DNA of 64,000 nucleotides from Thermoleophilum album. GTDB taxonomy: Bacteria; Actinomycetota; Thermoleophilia; Solirubrobacterales; Thermoleophilaceae. Below, one piece after another: positions 45,527 through 54,763 of this stretch. The stretch spans positions 1,364,001 through 1,428,000 of the forward strand of contig NZ_CP066171.1 of the NCBI RefSeq assembly GCF_028867705.1. Reading direction: 5' to 3'. Under the pieces are notes generated by a model that was not told the origin of the DNA, searched no databases, and was given only the letters and a program-made list of their open reading frames with translations. Position 1 is the first letter of the stretch. Every line of letters starts with the position of its first letter. The translations under genes and the position numbers were made by a program.

Positions 45527-46189
45527 TCAGGCGCTCGCACTCCCGACCGGCTCGAGCAGTTCTACGGCCACCGGCGCGCACTTGCGGAACCGCTCGGCGT
45601 CGTCGCGCGTGCCGACCTCGCCGCCCCAGTGCATGGGCACGGCGACGCGCGGTTGGATTCTGCGCGCCGCCTCCGCCGCCTCCTCCGCTGTCATCACATA
45701 CCTGCCGCTCACCGGCAGGAGCGCCACATCGCAGCCCGTCACCGCATCCATCTCGGGGATCACGTCGGTGTCGCCCGCGTGGTACAGGCGCCAGCCGCGC
45801 CAGCGCAGCTCGAAACCGAGCCATCCCGCTTCGCGCGGGTGGTAGAGCCGGCCAGCGGGATCGCGCTTCGAGGTGTTGTAGGCGGCGATCGCCCGGACCT
45901 CGAGGCCGCGCACCGGTTCGTCGAGGAGCGCTTCCCCGGGAGCAAGCGAGCAGACGCGGCCCCGCACCCGCTCCACTACCGCCGCAGGCCCGATCAACCA
46001 GGTGTCGGCCTTGGCAAGCTCCTCGATATCGCGCGGCGAGAAGTGGTCATAGTGGCCGTGCGTGACGAGGATCAGATCCGCCTGCGGCGCCGGTCGCGCA
46101 ACCCGGTAGGGATCGATGTAGATGAAGGCCCGGCCGAGACGCAGCCGAAAGCCGGCGTGGCCTAGCCACTCGACCGGTTCGAGGAGCAT
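45527..46189 (-). CDS. Metallo-beta-lactamase-fold hydrolase (UPF0173/UlaG-like)
   Basis: 220 residues. Zinc motif THGHYDHFS near residue 43, later ligands in LYHAGDTDVIPEM and PMHWGGEVG. The short N-terminus VEWLGHAGFRLRLGRAFIYIDP is typical of UPF0173/UlaG-like hydrolases. The substrate is unknown. The ATG at 46187-46189 is used; longer starts cross the divergent enoyl-CoA hydratase. First gene of a minus-strand operon ending with trxB. Confidence 0.88.
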   Translation of the reverse strand: MLLEPVEWLGHAGFRLRLGRAFIYIDPYRVARPAPQADLILVTHGHYDHFSPRDIEELAKADTWLIGPAAVVERVRGRVCSLAPGEALLDEPVRGLEVRAIAAYNTSKRDPAGRLYHPREAGWLGFELRWRGWRLYHAGDTDVIPEMDAVTGCDVALLPVSGRYVMTAEEAAEAARRIQPRVAVPMHWGGEVGTRDDAERFRKCAPVAVELLEPVGSASA

Positions 46190-46259
46190 GGCGGAAGGGT
46201 AGGCTCGGCCGCAACTTCGCCTGCCGAGACAGCGCTGGACAAAAGAAAAGGAGGAGGCT

Positions 46260-47051
46260 GTGAGCGAGCGCGCGGTGCTTTGGTCAGAGGAGAACGGGGT
46301 CGCGACGATCACTCTCAACCGCCCCGAGCGCCTCAACGCATGGACCGAAGAGCTTGCTGACGAGCTGCGCGAGTGTTTGCGCCGCGCCGGCTCGTCGACG
46401 TCGGTGCGCTCTGTGCTGATTACCGGCGCCGGCCGTGCCTTCTCGTCGGGCGCCGACCTCAAGGCCGGGTTCGAGGCCGCCGACGACGGCATGCCCGACA
46501 TTCGCCGCGAACTCGACGAGCGCTACCACCCGCTGATCGCGGCGGTACGCCGGCTCGACAAGCCTGTCGTGGCGGCTGTCAACGGTCCAGCGGTGGGTAT
46601 CGGCGCCTCCCTCGCTCTCGCGTGCGACCTCGTGACGATGGCCGAGTCGGCGTTCATCTCGCTCGCCTTCGTCGAGATCGGCCTCGCTCCCGACGGCGGG
46701 TCGACGCTGCTCGTTCCGGCCGCTGTGGGTAAAGCGCGCGCCTTCCAGATGGCCCTGCTTGCCGAGCGCGTCCCGGCACGTCAGGCGCTCGAATGGGGTC
46801 TCGTGAACTTCGTCTACCCCGACGGCGAGCTGGCCGACCGCGCTCGCGATCTTGCCGAGCGCCTTGCGCGCGGACCGACGCGCGCCTATGCGGCGGTCAA
46901 GCGCGCGCTCAACGAAAGCCTGTTCGCCAACCTCGATCGGCAACTGCGCCTCGAGGCCGACCTCCAGCACGACCTGGCACGCAGCGAGGATTTCCTCGAA
47001 GGAGTACGTGCATTCATCGAGAAGCGCGAGCCGGCTTTCAAGGGCGCCTAG
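46260..47051 (+). CDS. Enoyl-CoA hydratase/isomerase family
   Basis: 263 residues from GTG, with AAAGGAGGAGG upstream. Crotonase fold: TLNRPERLNAWTEELADEL, GAGRAFSSGADLKAG and PVVAAVNGPAVGIGASLALACDLV. The first catalytic Glu of true hydratases is not at the usual GG-x-E position (GIGASLAL), while FVEIGLAPDGGSTLLVP holds an acidic residue at the second site. It is closer to PaaG-type isomerases than to the hydratase at 24552. It is separate from the main beta-oxidation block. Confidence 0.87.
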   Translation: MSERAVLWSEENGVATITLNRPERLNAWTEELADELRECLRRAGSSTSVRSVLITGAGRAFSSGADLKAGFEAADDGMPDIRRELDERYHPLIAAVRRLDKPVVAAVNGPAVGIGASLALACDLVTMAESAFISLAFVEIGLAPDGGSTLLVPAAVGKARAFQMALLAERVPARQALEWGLVNFVYPDGELADRARDLAERLARGPTRAYAAVKRALNESLFANLDRQLRLEADLQHDLARSEDFLEGVRAFIEKREPAFKGA

Positions 47052-47081
47052 CGCCAACCGTTACGAGCTCGCTTCGACGCC

Positions 47082-47107
47082 GGCCGGCGAGTTATGATCC
47101 GCCGGCC
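47082..47107 (+). promoter_or_regulatory. Perfect dyad with a -10-like core immediately before ctaC
   Basis: GGCCGGCG (47082-47089) and CGCCGGCC (47100-47107) form a perfect 8-bp inverted repeat around a 10-base loop that contains TATGAT (47093-47098), a good -10 hexamer. Transcription would then begin at about the ctaC start codon. The repeat ends directly at the TTG. Confidence 0.5.
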
Positions 47108-47974
47108 TTGCAAGCTAAGACCCGTAGACGAGCGATCTGGGCTGCGGCGTGCAGCGTTCTAGCCGGGCTGTTGCTCGCGGCCCCCGGTGCCTTTGCCGGC
47201 GTCATCACCCCCGAGAAGGGCGGCTCGCCGAACGCCGACGACATTCACACGCTCTACGTCATCGTCCTGATCATCGCGATCCCGATCTTCCTCCTCGTCG
47301 AGGGGGTTTTGATCTGGTCGCTGATCCGCTATCGGCGCCGCAAGGGCGGCCCGCAGCCGGCGCAGATCCGGGGCAACACGCCGCTCGAGATCTCTTGGAC
47401 GGTGGGAGCCGCGCTGATCCTCGTCGTGCTGGGCGTCATTACTTTCGTCTATCTCGATGACATCGGTAATCCACCGGCCTCTCTGCCTGGTGGGTTCCAG
47501 GGTGCCCAGTTCGCCACCATCGACCAGCCCAGCCCGCCGCGCTCGGGCGGCCCGACTTTGCGCGTCCGGGTCAACGGCCAGCAGTACCTCTGGCGCTACG
47601 AGTATCCCGACCTGCCAGGTCCCAACTACAGCTACTACGAACTTGTCGTGCCGACCAAGACGACGGTCGTACTCGAGGTCACAGCTTCCGACGTGATCCA
47701 CTCCTGGTGGATCCCGAAGCTCGGCGGCAAGGTCGACGCTACACCGGGCTACGTGAACAAGACTTGGTTCCGGATCTCGAAACCGGGCCGCTACGTCGGA
47801 CAGTGCGCCGAGCTTTGTGGTCCCAACCACGCCGACATGCGTGCTGTAGTCCGTGCGGTCGAGCCGGCCGAGTTCGAGGCATGGCTGCGCCGCCACCGCA
47901 TCGACATCCTCGAGGCGCAGCAGGCGCTCGCGCAGCAACGCCAGGAGCGTGCGCGCCGTGGAGACGTGCAGTAG
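47108..47974 (+). CDS. ctaC: Cytochrome c oxidase subunit II
   Basis: 288 residues from TTG. Signal segment RRAIWAAACSVLAGLLLAAPGAFA, two membrane helices (LYVIVLIIAIPIFLLVEGVLIWSLI; ISWTVGAALILVVLGVITFVYL), then the periplasmic cupredoxin domain. Its CuA ligands are in VIHSWWIPKLGG and QCAELCGPNHADMRAVV (Cys-x3-Cys-x3-His-x2-Met). It receives electrons from cytochrome c and passes them to subunit I. There is no fused cytochrome c domain. The start codon abuts a palindrome carrying a possible -10 box. Confidence 0.93.
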   Translation: MQAKTRRRAIWAAACSVLAGLLLAAPGAFAGVITPEKGGSPNADDIHTLYVIVLIIAIPIFLLVEGVLIWSLIRYRRRKGGPQPAQIRGNTPLEISWTVGAALILVVLGVITFVYLDDIGNPPASLPGGFQGAQFATIDQPSPPRSGGPTLRVRVNGQQYLWRYEYPDLPGPNYSYYELVVPTKTTVVLEVTASDVIHSWWIPKLGGKVDATPGYVNKTWFRISKPGRYVGQCAELCGPNHADMRAVVRAVEPAEFEAWLRRHRIDILEAQQALAQQRQERARRGDVQ

Positions 47975-47998
47975 CCACTGAGGACGAAAGGAAGGTCC

Positions 47999-49726
47999 GT
48001 GGAGGCAGCAACGGTCGCACCGAGTGACGCGGTGAGAGCGGTTCGCAAAGCCGCCTCGCCGCCCGAGGTCGTCATGCACGGGCTCCGGCCTGCCCCGCGC
48101 GGCTGGCTTTCGTGGTTGACCACAACCGATCACAAGCGGATCGGGATCATGTACCTCGTCCTCACCTTCACCTTCTTCCTGATTGGTGGGGTCGAGGCGC
48201 TGATCATCCGCCTCCAGCTCGCTGGGCCCGACAACACGCTCGTCACTCCCGAGGCTTACAACGCCCTTGTGACGATGCACGGGTCGACGATGATCTTCCT
48301 CTTCTTCGTGCCCGTCATCGCCGGCTTCGCCAACTACCTCGTGCCGCTGATGATCGGTGCACGTGACATGGCGTTCCCGCGCCTCAACGCCTTCTCGTTC
48401 TGGACCCTGTTTTTCGCCGGCATCACGTTCTACGCGAGCCTGTTCTTCCATCCGCCCGCCGCTGGTTGGACGTCCTACACACCGCTCTCCGACGACGCCT
48501 TTTCGCCCGACGGCGGCATCGATGCGTGGATCCTGATGATCCACCTCACCACGGTCTCGTCGCTTGCCGGTGCGGTCAACTTCATCGCGACGATCCACAA
48601 CATGCGTGCACCGGGCATGACGTGGGGCCGTTTGCCGCTTTTCGTCTGGTCGATCCTGATCTACAGCTACCTCTTGGTCCTCGCCTTGCCCTCCCTCTCA
48701 GCGGCGGCAACGATGCTGCTCACCGACCGGCACTTCGGTACCGCCTTCTTCGACCCCGCGGGTGGTGGCTCTCCGCTTCTATGGCAGCACCTCTTCTGGT
48801 TCTTCGGGCACCCCGAGGTCTACATCATGATCCTGCCGATGTTCGGCATCGTCTCCGAGGTGCTGCCGGTGTTCGCGCGCAAGCCGATCTTCGGCTACAA
48901 GGCGATCGCCGCCTCGACCGTCGCGATCGCCTTCCTGAGCATCCTCGTCTGGGCTCACCACATGTTCACTACCCCGACCGCCGAGGTCGTGCTTGCGTTC
49001 TTCATGCTCTCTTCGTTCGTGATCGCCGTGCCCACCGGGATCAAGATCTTCAACTGGCTAGCGACACTGTGGCGCGGCTCCATCGAGTTCAAGACGCCGC
49101 TGATTTTCGCCGCTGCCCTCCCAGGCCTTTTCGTGATCGGCGGTATCTCCGGCGTTATGCTCGCGATCTTCCCGATCGACTGGCAGGTGCACGACACCTA
49201 CTTCGTCGTCGCGCACTTCCACTACGTGCTCTTCGGTGGAGGAGCGTTCGCGCTGATCGCTGGGCTCTATTACTGGTACCCGAAGATGACCGGACGGCTG
49301 ATGTCCGAGCGTCTCGGCAAGCTCTCCTTCTGGCTGATGTTCATCGGCTTCAACGCGACGTTCCTCGTTCAACACTCGGCCGGTCTGTCGGGCATGCCAC
49401 GCCGCATCTACGACTACGCGGCGTCGTCCGGATGGGGCGAGTACAACCTGATCTCGACGATCGGTTCGTTCATTCTGGGCATCGGCGTGCTCGTCACGGT
49501 CTTCAACGCGGTCTGGAGCCTCAAGCGCGGCCAGGTCGCGGGTAACGACCCCTGGCACGCCAACACGCTCGAGTGGTTCGTGCCCTCGCCGCCACCTGAA
49601 AACAACTTCGACCAGATTCCGCGGGTGCGCTCGCTTGAACCGATGCAAGATCTGCGCGCGCAAGTCCGCAGCACCCAAGGTCAGCCGGCCGGCACGGTCG
49701 CCCAGCCGGTCGCGCCCACGCGGTGA
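47999..49726 (+). CDS. ctaD: Cytochrome c oxidase subunit I (aa3 type)
   Basis: 575 residues, twelve membrane helices, GTG start with AAGGAAGG ahead. Haem and CuB ligands are visible: TMHGSTMIFLFF (haem a His), FFGHPEVYIMILPMFGI (CuB His with the cross-linked Tyr), WAHHMFTT (CuB His pair) and VVAHFHYVLFGGG (haem a3 and a His). The proton channel motif NYLVPLMIGARDMAFPRLN (D channel) and the Lys in VPTGIKIFNW (K channel) are present, so it is an A-type oxidase. It overlaps ctaA by four bases. Confidence 0.96.
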   Translation: MEAATVAPSDAVRAVRKAASPPEVVMHGLRPAPRGWLSWLTTTDHKRIGIMYLVLTFTFFLIGGVEALIIRLQLAGPDNTLVTPEAYNALVTMHGSTMIFLFFVPVIAGFANYLVPLMIGARDMAFPRLNAFSFWTLFFAGITFYASLFFHPPAAGWTSYTPLSDDAFSPDGGIDAWILMIHLTTVSSLAGAVNFIATIHNMRAPGMTWGRLPLFVWSILIYSYLLVLALPSLSAAATMLLTDRHFGTAFFDPAGGGSPLLWQHLFWFFGHPEVYIMILPMFGIVSEVLPVFARKPIFGYKAIAASTVAIAFLSILVWAHHMFTTPTAEVVLAFFMLSSFVIAVPTGIKIFNWLATLWRGSIEFKTPLIFAAALPGLFVIGGISGVMLAIFPIDWQVHDTYFVVAHFHYVLFGGGAFALIAGLYYWYPKMTGRLMSERLGKLSFWLMFIGFNATFLVQHSAGLSGMPRRIYDYAASSGWGEYNLISTIGSFILGIGVLVTVFNAVWSLKRGQVAGNDPWHANTLEWFVPSPPPENNFDQIPRVRSLEPMQDLRAQVRSTQGQPAGTVAQPVAPTR

Positions 49727-50757
49727 GCACGCGCGCCTATCGCCGTCTCGCTGTCGCGACGCTCGTCGCGACCTTTCTCTTGATCATTCTCGGCGGCATC
49801 GTCCGCGTCTCGGGATCCGGGCTCGGCTGCGGTCCCGAGGGCTCGGGCTTCCACGGCTGGCCGTTCTGCAACGGCGACATCGTCCCCGGGTTCGAGCTGA
49901 CGGCGGTAATCGAGTACGCGCACCGCATCGTCGCTGGCATCGTCGGGGTGATGATCGTCTTGCTTTTCGTCCTCGCCGTTGCGCGACGTGTCGAAGGGCC
50001 GCGCCTGCCGACCTTGACCGGCGCGCTCGTGGTGCTCGTCGCGGCGCAAGCGGGTCTCGGCGGCCTTACCGTCGAGAAGGGGCTCGACGAAGGACTCGTC
50101 GCCGCCCACCTCGGTCTCGCGATGGTGCTGCTGGGCGGTCTGCTCCTGTTGGTGCGGATGTGCGGGGCACGATTCCCTAGCGATGATGGCGGTCCGACCG
50201 TCCACAACTTGACCTCCAACGTTCCCCGGCCGCTCAAGGCCCTGGCCGCGCTGACCGCTCTGGTGATGCTCGCGACGATCGTGGCCGGCGGCTACATGGC
50301 GGGAACCCAGAACTACGGTCGACCCGACTACCGGCTGGGCGACGGGGCCCATCACGCTTGCGGCAAGGAGTTCCCGACCTGCAACGGCTCGTTCATGCCG
50401 TTCGGCGAGTCGAGGCTTGTCGACATCCACCTCACCCACCGCGCCTTCATGTACCTGGCCGTTCTCCTAACCGTGATGCTCATGGCCGCGGTGTTGCGTC
50501 GCCGCAAAGCCCTGTCCGCCGCCGCGGTTGCCCGGGCGCGCTGGCTCGGCGCGTTGGTTGCGGTGCAGGTGTTGCTCGGCGCGCTCAACGTCTGGCTCGA
50601 CGAGTACGAGCTCCTGATCGTCGCTCACCTTGCTGTTGGAACGCTCGTCTGGGCTGTGGCGCTCGATCTGGCTCTCTCGCTCGCTCCCGTGCGCGCCGTG
50701 GTGCGGGGGCGCGTCCCGGGCGATGCGACGCTTGCCACAGCAGCGGGGGTGAAGTGA
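49723..50757 (+). CDS. ctaA: Haem A synthase
   Basis: 344 residues, eight membrane helices, from a GTG inside the ctaD stop (GTGA). Conserved His pairs occur in VIEYAHRIVAGIVG and DIHLTHRAFMYLAV, with further His in VAAHLGLAMV and LIVAHLAVGTLV. The Cys pairs in the two outer loops (CGPEGSGFHGWPFC; CGKEFPTC) fit actinobacterial CtaA. It oxidises the haem O methyl group to give haem A for subunit I. Confidence 0.93.
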   Translation: MSTRAYRRLAVATLVATFLLIILGGIVRVSGSGLGCGPEGSGFHGWPFCNGDIVPGFELTAVIEYAHRIVAGIVGVMIVLLFVLAVARRVEGPRLPTLTGALVVLVAAQAGLGGLTVEKGLDEGLVAAHLGLAMVLLGGLLLLVRMCGARFPSDDGGPTVHNLTSNVPRPLKALAALTALVMLATIVAGGYMAGTQNYGRPDYRLGDGAHHACGKEFPTCNGSFMPFGESRLVDIHLTHRAFMYLAVLLTVMLMAAVLRRRKALSAAAVARARWLGALVAVQVLLGALNVWLDEYELLIVAHLAVGTLVWAVALDLALSLAPVRAVVRGRVPGDATLATAAGVK

Positions 50758-51686
50758 CCGTGGCCGCCTCGCACGGCCGAGCGGCCGCGGCGGCGACCGT
50801 AGCGGGAGAACAGCCTGCGCCGCTCGCGCGTCTGCGCTCGCGGTTCGCCGACTACCTCACGATGACGAAACCGGGCGTCCAGTCGCTGCTGCTCTTCACC
50901 ACGGCTGCGACGATGTACGTCGCTGGCGACCCCTCCCCCGGGCTCGTCGCTCTCACCTGCCTTGGTGGCGCGCTGTCGGCAGGCGGTGCGGGCGCGCTCA
51001 ACCACGTTCTCGACCGCGATCTCGACCGCCAGATGGCGCGCACCGCTCAGCGACCGGTGGCGGCCGGGCGGATCTCGCCCGCGCGTGCCACCGCCTTCGG
51101 CATCGCACTCGCCCTGGCGTCGTTCGCGCTCTTGTGGAACACGGTAAACCCGCTCGCGGCAGTCCTCTCGGCCAGCGGCTTCCTCGGCTACGTCTTCGTG
51201 TACACGCTGTGGTTGAAGCGCCGCACGCCGCAGAACATCGTTATCGGCGGCGCGGCTGGCGCGGTACCGCCGTTGGTCGGTTGGGCGGCCGTGACAGGTG
51301 GGTTGAGCGGCACCCCGCTCTACCTCTTCGCAATCATCTTTTTCTGGACGCCCCCACACTTCTGGTCGCTGTCGCTGCTGATGAAGGACGAGTACGCACG
51401 TGTGGGCGTCCCGATGCTGCCGGTAGTGCGCGGCGAGGCCGAAACGCGGCGCCAGATCTTGCTCTACTCGGTCCTGCTCTACGCGATCACGCAGCTCCCG
51501 TTCTGCGCCGGCGCGTTCGGTTGGTTCTATCTCGTCGTTTCGCTCGCGCTCGGCGCGCTGTTCATCGCCGGTGCGGTCGCGCTGCTGCGGCGCCGCGACC
51601 GCCGCACCGCGCTTAGGCTCTACCTCTTCTCGCTGCTCTACCTGGCGCTGCTGTTCGCCGCGATGGTCGTCGACGCCCGGCTGTAG
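50754..51686 (+). CDS. ctaB: Haem O synthase (protohaem IX farnesyltransferase)
   Basis: Up to 310 residues; the GTG at 50754 overlaps ctaA, while a GTG at 50760 has better spacing from GGGGGT. A UbiA prenyltransferase with nine helices. The first Asp-rich motif is NHVLDRDLDRQMARTAQRP, the second region is FVYTLWLKRRTPQNIVIGGAAGA, and FFWTPPHFWSLSLLMKDEYARVGVPMLP is specific to CtaB. It farnesylates haem B to haem O, the substrate of CtaA. Confidence 0.94.
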   Translation: MTVAASHGRAAAAATVAGEQPAPLARLRSRFADYLTMTKPGVQSLLLFTTAATMYVAGDPSPGLVALTCLGGALSAGGAGALNHVLDRDLDRQMARTAQRPVAAGRISPARATAFGIALALASFALLWNTVNPLAAVLSASGFLGYVFVYTLWLKRRTPQNIVIGGAAGAVPPLVGWAAVTGGLSGTPLYLFAIIFFWTPPHFWSLSLLMKDEYARVGVPMLPVVRGEAETRRQILLYSVLLYAITQLPFCAGAFGWFYLVVSLALGALFIAGAVALLRRRDRRTALRLYLFSLLYLALLFAAMVVDARL

Positions 51687-51696
51687 GGGTGGCGCA

Positions 51697-52785
51697 GTGA
51701 CAGCTCCGGCGCGCAACCCTGGCGGTACCGAGCTGCCGCCGCTACTGGCCGCGCTGCTCGCCGCGCCCGGCCCGCCCGGCTACGAGGAACGGGCGGCGCA
51801 CGCTTGGCGAGCGGCCGCTCGCGAGTTCGCCGACGATGTCGCCGGTGACGTGCTCGGCTCGTCGACCGCGCGCGTTCGCGGTGGCGGCGAGCGACCACGG
51901 CTGGCGATCGTCGGCCACATCGACGAGATCGGCCTGATCGTCACCCACATCACCGACCGCGGCCTGCTGCGCATCGCTGCGCTAGGGGGCTGGGACCCGC
52001 AGGTGCTGGTCGGCCAGCGCGTCACCGTGCTCGCCCGCGACGGTGAGGTACCCGGGGTGATCGGCGGCAAACCGCGCCACCTGCAGCGCGGCGACGAGCG
52101 CAAGCGGGTACCCGAGCTGCGCGACCTGCACATCGACATTGGCGCCAGCGACCGCGAAGAGGCGGCAGCGCGCGTGCGCGTCGGCGACGTCGCGGTGATC
52201 GCCGCCGATCCGCAGCCGCTTGTCGGCGGGCGTGTCGCCTCTCGCGCCCTCGACAACCGCCTGGGCGCCTACGTCGCCCTCGAAGCGCTGCGCCGCGTCG
52301 CGGAGGCCGGTGGCGCCGACGTCGAGGTGGTCGCGATCGCTTCCGCTCAGGAGGAGATCACGTTCGCCGGCGCTCGCACCGCCGCTTATGCAGTCGAGCC
52401 CGATGTCGCGGTGATCGTCGATGTCACGCACGCCACCGACGTTCCGGGCGCCGACGAGGGCGAGCTCGGGAGTCATCCGCTCGGCTCGGGAGCGGTGATC
52501 GCGCGCGGAGCGACGATCGCTCCTGCCGTCTTCGAGGGCCTCGTCGCCGCCGCCGAGAAGCACGGTATCCCGTACACGGTGGAAGCGACCGCCCGCTCGA
52601 CCGGCACCGACGCCGATGCCGTGCACCTCACTCGCTCGGGGGTCGCCTGTGGCGTCGTCTCGATCCCTCTGCGCTACATGCACCAGCCGGTCGAGATCGT
52701 CGACCTCGCCGACGTCGAGGCGTGCGCGGCGCTCGTCGCAGCGTACGCGCTCGCGCTGCGCCGCGGCCAGCGGTTCGAGCGCTGA
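51697..52785 (+). CDS. M42-family aminopeptidase
   Basis: 362 residues from GTG. Metal ligands of the tetrahedral aminopeptidase family: LAIVGHIDEIGLIV (His-x-Asp), ASRALDNRLGAYVALEAL (Asp), SAQEEITFAGART (catalytic Glu pair), IVDVTHATDVPG (Asp) and RYMHQPVEIVDLADVE (last His). The PDZ-like insertion with PGVIGGKPRHLQ is present. A cytosolic peptide hydrolase. It follows ctaB by ten bases but is unlikely to act in the oxidase. Confidence 0.9.
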   Translation: MTAPARNPGGTELPPLLAALLAAPGPPGYEERAAHAWRAAAREFADDVAGDVLGSSTARVRGGGERPRLAIVGHIDEIGLIVTHITDRGLLRIAALGGWDPQVLVGQRVTVLARDGEVPGVIGGKPRHLQRGDERKRVPELRDLHIDIGASDREEAAARVRVGDVAVIAADPQPLVGGRVASRALDNRLGAYVALEALRRVAEAGGADVEVVAIASAQEEITFAGARTAAYAVEPDVAVIVDVTHATDVPGADEGELGSHPLGSGAVIARGATIAPAVFEGLVAAAEKHGIPYTVEATARSTGTDADAVHLTRSGVACGVVSIPLRYMHQPVEIVDLADVEACAALVAAYALALRRGQRFER

Positions 52786-52843
52786 CGCAGGCGCATCCAG
52801 CACCGGTCGAGGGCTCATCGAACCGGCTAGCGGATGGCAGCTG

Positions 52844-54763
52844 TCAGGCGAGCTCGGGCCAGGGGCGGCCGAAGGGAAGGCTGGTAGCGTCGAGGCCGAG
52901 GTCGGCGCGCGCCACGTGCAGCACGGCGTTGATCAAAGCGAGGTGCGTCAGCGCCTGCGGGTAGTTGCCGAGATGGCGACCCGACCGCGGGTCAATCTCC
53001 TCTGCGTAGAGGCCGAGCGGACCGGCGTGCGCGAGCAGGCGCTCGCACAGCTCGCCGGCACGGTCGATCTCCCCCGCTTCCGTTAGCGCCGAGACAAGCC
53101 AGAACGAGCAAACGGTGAACGCGCCTTCGGGCTCGCCGATCCCGTCGTCGACGCGCTGCGGGTCGTACCTGCGCACGAAGCCGCCGTCTGAGAGTTCGCT
53201 CTCGATCGCGGCGATCGTTCTGCGCACCCGCGCGTCGTCGGCGGGCAGGAAGCGCACCAGCGGAATGAGCAACAGGGAAGCGTCGAGTTCTTCGCTACCG
53301 AACGCTTGCGTGAAAACGCCGCGCTCGCTCACCCCGTCACGAAGGACCTCGGCACGGATCGTCTTCGCAGCCTCGTGCCAGCGGCGGGCACGAGCCCTGT
53401 CGCCCCGGAACGCTGCCAGACGCACACCGCGCTCGGCGGCGACCCAACACATCACCTTCGAAGACACGAAGTGCCGCGCGGGGCCGCGCACCTCCCAGAT
53501 ACCGCGATCCGGTTCCCGCCAGCCCGCGAGGGCCGCCTCGACCACCGCCACGAGCCGCGACCACACGTCGGGCGGGAGGTGCTCGCGCCCCCGCACATGC
53601 AGGTAAACGGCGTCGACGAGCGCTCCCCACACGTCGTTTTGGCGCTGACGGTAGGCGCCGTTGCCGATCCGTACTGGCCGCGAGCCGCCGTAGCCGCGTA
53701 GGTGCGGGAGGTCGCGCTCCGGCAGCTCGCGCTCTCCTCCCAACCCGTACAGCACCTGGACATCACCGTGCTCGAGAACGTCGCCGAGGAAGTAGAAGAA
53801 GTCGTCAGCCTCGCCGTCGAAGCCGAGGCTGTGCAACGCCCACAGTGCGAACGATGCGTCGCGCATCCAGCAGTAGCGGTAGTCCCAGTTGCGCGAACCG
53901 CCGATCGTCTCAGGCAGCGACGTCGTAGCCGCGGCGGCGAGCGCACCCGTCGGCTGGTAGGCGAGTGCGCGCAAGGTCAGCGCCGAGCGCTGCAGCACCG
54001 CACGCCACGGATGGTCCGGGAAGCGGCCGCGGTCGAGCCACTCCTGCCAAAAGTGGGTGGTCTCGACGAGCGCGCGGTGGGCGTCGTCATAGCTGCGCGG
54101 AAGCCAACTGTCCCAGGCCAGAGCGATGAACCGCTGCTCCCCTGCACGCAAGGTGCTGCGAGCGCTCGCCCGAGCGTGTTCGACGCCTACCCGCAGGTCG
54201 CTCGCCAGCCGCAGGCGCGGACCGGACCCGCCATCCGAAGGATCGGCGGCGAGCTCGTGGTAGCCCCCCGGCCCGAACCGCCACCGCGCCGCCTTGCGCC
54301 CGTAGTCGAAGCGCGGCTCGCAGGCAAGCTCGACCTCGACCTCACCGTGGACGCAGTGCAGGGTTCGCAACAGCACGCGCCGTGCCGAAACGTCGGCGGG
54401 TGCTCGCCGCCAGTCGCCCTCGAGCGGCCTCTCGGCGCTCCAGCGGCCGACGAGCAGCGCGTCGCGGACCACAAGCCATCCGCTGCCGGTTCCCCAGCTC
54501 GTTTCGAGCACCACCGTGCCGGGCAGGTAGCGGCGATCGACGGGCACCGTGACGTCGGCCGGACCGAGCCGGAAAAACCCTGCGTCCGGGTCAAGAATCG
54601 ACCCGAACACGCTCGGCGAGTCGAGCCGCGGCAGACAGAGCCATTCGACGGAGCCATCGGGAGCTACAAGGGCACCGGTTTCGCAGTCGGAGAGGAACGC
54701 GTATTCGGCGATCGGCACAGTTCGGCCGCGAGCGAACGCCACGAAGTCGCCTGGCCCGCTCAC
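52844..54763 (-). CDS. GH15 glycoside hydrolase (glucoamylase/trehalase family)
   Basis: 639 residues from GTG. The N-terminal beta-sandwich begins PIAEYAFLSDCETGALVAPDGSVEWLCLPRLDSPSVFGSIL, as in actinobacterial GH15. The (alpha/alpha)6 barrel follows with GGSRNWDYRYCWMRDASFALWAL, whose Trp-Arg-Asp binds substrate, and GIWEVRGPARHFVSSKVMCWVA, with catalytic Glu after GIW. The second acid lies in the YAEEIDPRSGRHLGNYPQALTHL region. No signal peptide, so it acts inside the cell, probably releasing glucose from trehalose or maltodextrin. It overlaps pgl by four bases and so is wired to the pentose phosphate operon. Confidence 0.9.
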   Translation of the reverse strand: MSGPGDFVAFARGRTVPIAEYAFLSDCETGALVAPDGSVEWLCLPRLDSPSVFGSILDPDAGFFRLGPADVTVPVDRRYLPGTVVLETSWGTGSGWLVVRDALLVGRWSAERPLEGDWRRAPADVSARRVLLRTLHCVHGEVEVELACEPRFDYGRKAARWRFGPGGYHELAADPSDGGSGPRLRLASDLRVGVEHARASARSTLRAGEQRFIALAWDSWLPRSYDDAHRALVETTHFWQEWLDRGRFPDHPWRAVLQRSALTLRALAYQPTGALAAAATTSLPETIGGSRNWDYRYCWMRDASFALWALHSLGFDGEADDFFYFLGDVLEHGDVQVLYGLGGERELPERDLPHLRGYGGSRPVRIGNGAYRQRQNDVWGALVDAVYLHVRGREHLPPDVWSRLVAVVEAALAGWREPDRGIWEVRGPARHFVSSKVMCWVAAERGVRLAAFRGDRARARRWHEAAKTIRAEVLRDGVSERGVFTQAFGSEELDASLLLIPLVRFLPADDARVRRTIAAIESELSDGGFVRRYDPQRVDDGIGEPEGAFTVCSFWLVSALTEAGEIDRAGELCERLLAHAGPLGLYAEEIDPRSGRHLGNYPQALTHLALINAVLHVARADLGLDATSLPFGRPWPELA

